Assembly: GCA_003712055.1 (NCBI GenBank)
Contig: RHLJ01000003.1
Coordinates: 310,001 to 374,000, forward strand
DNA: 64,000 nucleotides
From: Balneola sp.
GTDB lineage: Bacteria; Bacteroidota; Rhodothermia; Balneolales; Balneolaceae
Reading direction: 5' to 3'
Shown: one piece after another, positions 62,101-64,000 of the stretch
Position numbering within the stretch: the stretch's first letter is position 1
How the letters are laid out: every line of letters begins with the position of its first letter
Position numbers and translations under genes: made by a program
The notes under the pieces: generated by a model
Databases searched by the model: none
Told to the model about the DNA's origin: nothing
What the model saw: only the letters and a program-made list of their open reading frames with translations

Positions 62101-64000
62101 CTATTTAATCAAGGTCATTCTTTTCACTTCCCTGTAGCTTCCAGCAATTATTTCATAGAAGTAAACCCCGGAAGAAAGATTTATCGCATTCAAACTCACA
62201 GAGTGCGTTCCAGCTGCTTGCTGAGCATTAACTAATACCTGTATTTGTCTTCCTGTAACATCATATACCGTCAGCTTCACATCTGAAACCGAAGGAATAG
62301 AATAGGAAATTTGTGTAGTGGGATTAAATGGATTTGGATAATTTTGAAATAAGCTATAGCCCAGAGGCTTTTCAATAGCTTCATCTTCATTTGATACTAC
62401 TACTTCTGTTTCTTCAACATATGTTCTTAACCATGTAAGCGCCGGCCGTTCCTCTTCGCTTGGTCTCATAATGTATGCCTCCTGTTCAGACCTCCAATGC
62501 CCATCTCTCCACCCCCAAAGAGTGATCCCTTCTACTGAGGTATGCTCCCACATCAACGGAAAAATACGTTCGTACTCTTCAAGTTGGGTTTGGTCAGACT
62601 GAGCATCAGATCCGCTTGGAAAGCCATCAATATCCAGTTCTGTAATTTGAATGGGTAAACCAGTAGCTGCAAGTTGGTTCAGGCTAAACTCCAGCTGACT
62701 AACATTGGCAAATTTTGTTGAAAATGCGTGCGCCTGAACCCCAATGCCATCAATCAGGCCCCTGTCTTTTAACAGATTGATAATAGTTATATAGTTAGCC
62801 GTGTTTTGGGTATTACCAAGTATGCTGTAATCATTGATGATAAGCTTTACAGAATCCGGGAAAATATCACGTGCCATTTGGAATGAGGTAATTATCCAGT
62901 CCCAGCCTGTTTCACCATTTCCACCCAAAGCATCGATATATCCCCCACTATCAGATGTACCTGAGTTGGCTCCGGAATTATTTGGTGGATCGTGTAGCGG
63001 TTCATTTACTACTTCAATCCAGTCTAAATCAGGATAACGTTCCGCTACAGCTTCGAACCATTCTTCAATTTCTTCAAGCTGTTCGGAAGGAGAAAGGGAT
63101 TTGATCCAGGTTGGCTGTTGATTTCCCCAAACCAGGACATGAAATTTAAACGGAAACCCGTTTTCCCTCGCAAGATTTGCAGCTGCATCCATCTGGCTCC
63201 AATTCATCACATCCCGTGTACCTTCTACCGAGCCCCATTTCCCAGCATTTTCAGGGGTAACCTGGTTCCAGTATTCTTCAAATCTTGGAGCTTGCGCCGC
63301 GCTGTACACATTACCTAGAAACTTAGGTTTATCCCTGGCAATAGGCTCAAAGGTTTCTTCAGGCTCAATTGGTTTTTGAACTCGAACACTGTCAATCCAT
63401 ATACTTTTACCAACATTACCTGTCATGCTTAAGTGTATAGGTGCTCGCCCAACCGTATCCTCCGCTCCGGCTTGAAACTGGAAGCTAAATTCCTGCCAAT
63501 CGGTAGTTAGTGATACCTCACTATTATTAATCCTGCCGAATTCTGTGAATGATGGATTTCCAACTGTGAAATTTGCTGTTGCTCCTGATTCACTTGCTTT
63601 AGCCCATGCTGAGAAGGTATAGGTAACTCCAAATTCTACGGGAAATAATTCATTGATAGCCTGAATACTCCAATCATTGGCACCTTGAGCAGCAATATCA
63701 ACGCGAAGTGCGCGATCTCCATCTTTGACTACATCATCTACAATGGCAAAGGTAGCATCTCCGGTATCCTGAAGTTCGAAGGTCCAGCCATCTATGGAAG
63801 CAGTATCGGCTTGTTCAGTTAACTCGGCGTCTTCAAAACTTCCGTTCGTATTCTGAGCTCCTTCCGGATCAGGGCCGATTACCTGGAGATTATCGATATA
63901 GATAGTGCCCCCTACATTAGAAGCAAAATTCATTGGAATGGCAAAGCGCATCATATTTTGCTCATCAAAAGCTGTGGCAGTGTATTCAATCTCGTACTTA
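62101..64000 (-). CDS. GH10 endo-1,4-beta-xylanase with CBM and type IX sorting domain (5' end missing)
   Basis: The frame stays open through the right edge (KYEIEYTATAFDEQN precedes the first Met at 63954), so the start lies outside. About 630 residues are visible. First comes the end of one CBM4/9-like module (GGTIYIDNLQVIGPDPEG), then a complete second module (NGSFEDAEL... GKSIWIDSVRVQKP). The GH10 barrel follows with the acid/base Glu in WIEVVNEPLHD and the nucleophile Glu in QITELDIDG. The end is a type IX sorting domain (FQNYPNPFNPTTQISYSIP, SSGVYFYEI). The enzyme is likely secreted and cleaves xylan. Confidence 0.93.
   Translation of the reverse strand, partial: KYEIEYTATAFDEQNMMRFAIPMNFASNVGGTIYIDNLQVIGPDPEGAQNTNGSFEDAELTEQADTASIDGWTFELQDTGDATFAIVDDVVKDGDRALRVDIAAQGANDWSIQAINELFPVEFGVTYTFSAWAKASESGATANFTVGNPSFTEFGRINNSEVSLTTDWQEFSFQFQAGAEDTVGRAPIHLSMTGNVGKSIWIDSVRVQKPIEPEETFEPIARDKPKFLGNVYSAAQAPRFEEYWNQVTPENAGKWGSVEGTRDVMNWSQMDAAANLARENGFPFKFHVLVWGNQQPTWIKSLSPSEQLEEIEEWFEAVAERYPDLDWIEVVNEPLHDPPNNSGANSGTSDSGGYIDALGGNGETGWDWIITSFQMARDIFPDSVKLIINDYSILGNTQNTANYITIINLLKDRGLIDGIGVQAHAFSTKFANVSQLEFSLNQLAATGLPIQITELDIDGFPSGSDAQSDQTQLEEYERIFPLMWEHTSVEGITLWGWRDGHWRSEQEAYIMRPSEEERPALTWLRTYVEETEVVVSNEDEAIEKPLGYSLFQNYPNPFNPTTQISYSIPSVSDVKLTVYDVTGRQIQVLVNAQQAAGTHSVSLNAINLSSGVYFYEIIAGSYREVKRMTLIK

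Overview
The window looks like chromosomal DNA from a low-to-moderate-GC member of the Bacteroidota/Balneolota/Rhodothermota group, with Balneolaceae-like as my best guess. This rests on several signs. There are TonB-dependent receptors with N-terminal carboxypeptidase-like domains paired with lipoproteins. There is a PorQ-type secretion protein and a glycoside hydrolase ending in a 'NYPNPFNPTT' type IX sorting domain. CarB is short and lacks the C-terminal regulatory domain. Both tRNA genes are preceded by the Bacteroidetes-type -7 box (TAnnTTTG), and 3' CCA ends are not encoded. Most of the window is ordinary core genome. I see no CRISPR array, insertion sequence or prophage.

Layout. 1-9013: the end of an aquaporin-like gene, an OmpR-type two-component system, a short-chain dehydrogenase, a DUF58 protein, then a plus-strand cluster of SLC13/DASS transporter, stand-alone receiver protein and a histidine kinase with a cyclic-nucleotide-binding domain, followed by two related outer-membrane proteins. 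9005-16515: recQ, a GxxExxY protein, a tandem duplication carrying a second diverged carB tail, and carB-carA (reading right to left) behind a long leader with an intrinsic terminator. 16515-20724: two related lipoproteins, a small membrane protein and a penicillin-acylase-family hydrolase. 20935-28999: one minus-strand operon of TonB receptor, lipoprotein, TonB receptor, two lipoproteins and an amidinotransferase, clearly built by duplication.

29097-37188 (plus, then minus): ddl, nadK, mdh, a Gfo/Idh/MocA oxidoreductase; NYN/cold-shock-like protein, flippase, aroQ, HIT protein; then a thioredoxin-like protein and tRNA-Lys. 37278-45304: a secreted PLD-nuclease-HhH protein, FtsB/DivIC-like protein, ROK kinase, LptD, and ribE/ribD. 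45404-55092: PpiD-like foldase, an MCE/Mla lipid transport operon, PorQ, a TrkA-N potassium channel, aroC, TPR, LysM/RlpA-like and CPBP protease genes. 55242-64000: ECF sigma factor, histidine kinase, the tig-clpP-clpX operon with tRNA-Leu upstream, cutA, cysH and a GH10 xylanase cut by the window end.

Intergenic regions hold several classes of dispersed palindromic (REP/BIME-like) repeats. The observations I rate most worth checking are the duplicated carB tail next to the GxxExxY gene, the carAB leader, the PLD-SNase-HhH fusion, the duplicated TonB receptor/lipoprotein operon ending in an amidinotransferase, and two proteins whose usual family motifs are altered (the NYN protein and the ROK kinase). 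No clear undescribed defence or mobile system was found. All functions are read from motifs by eye; no database search was run.
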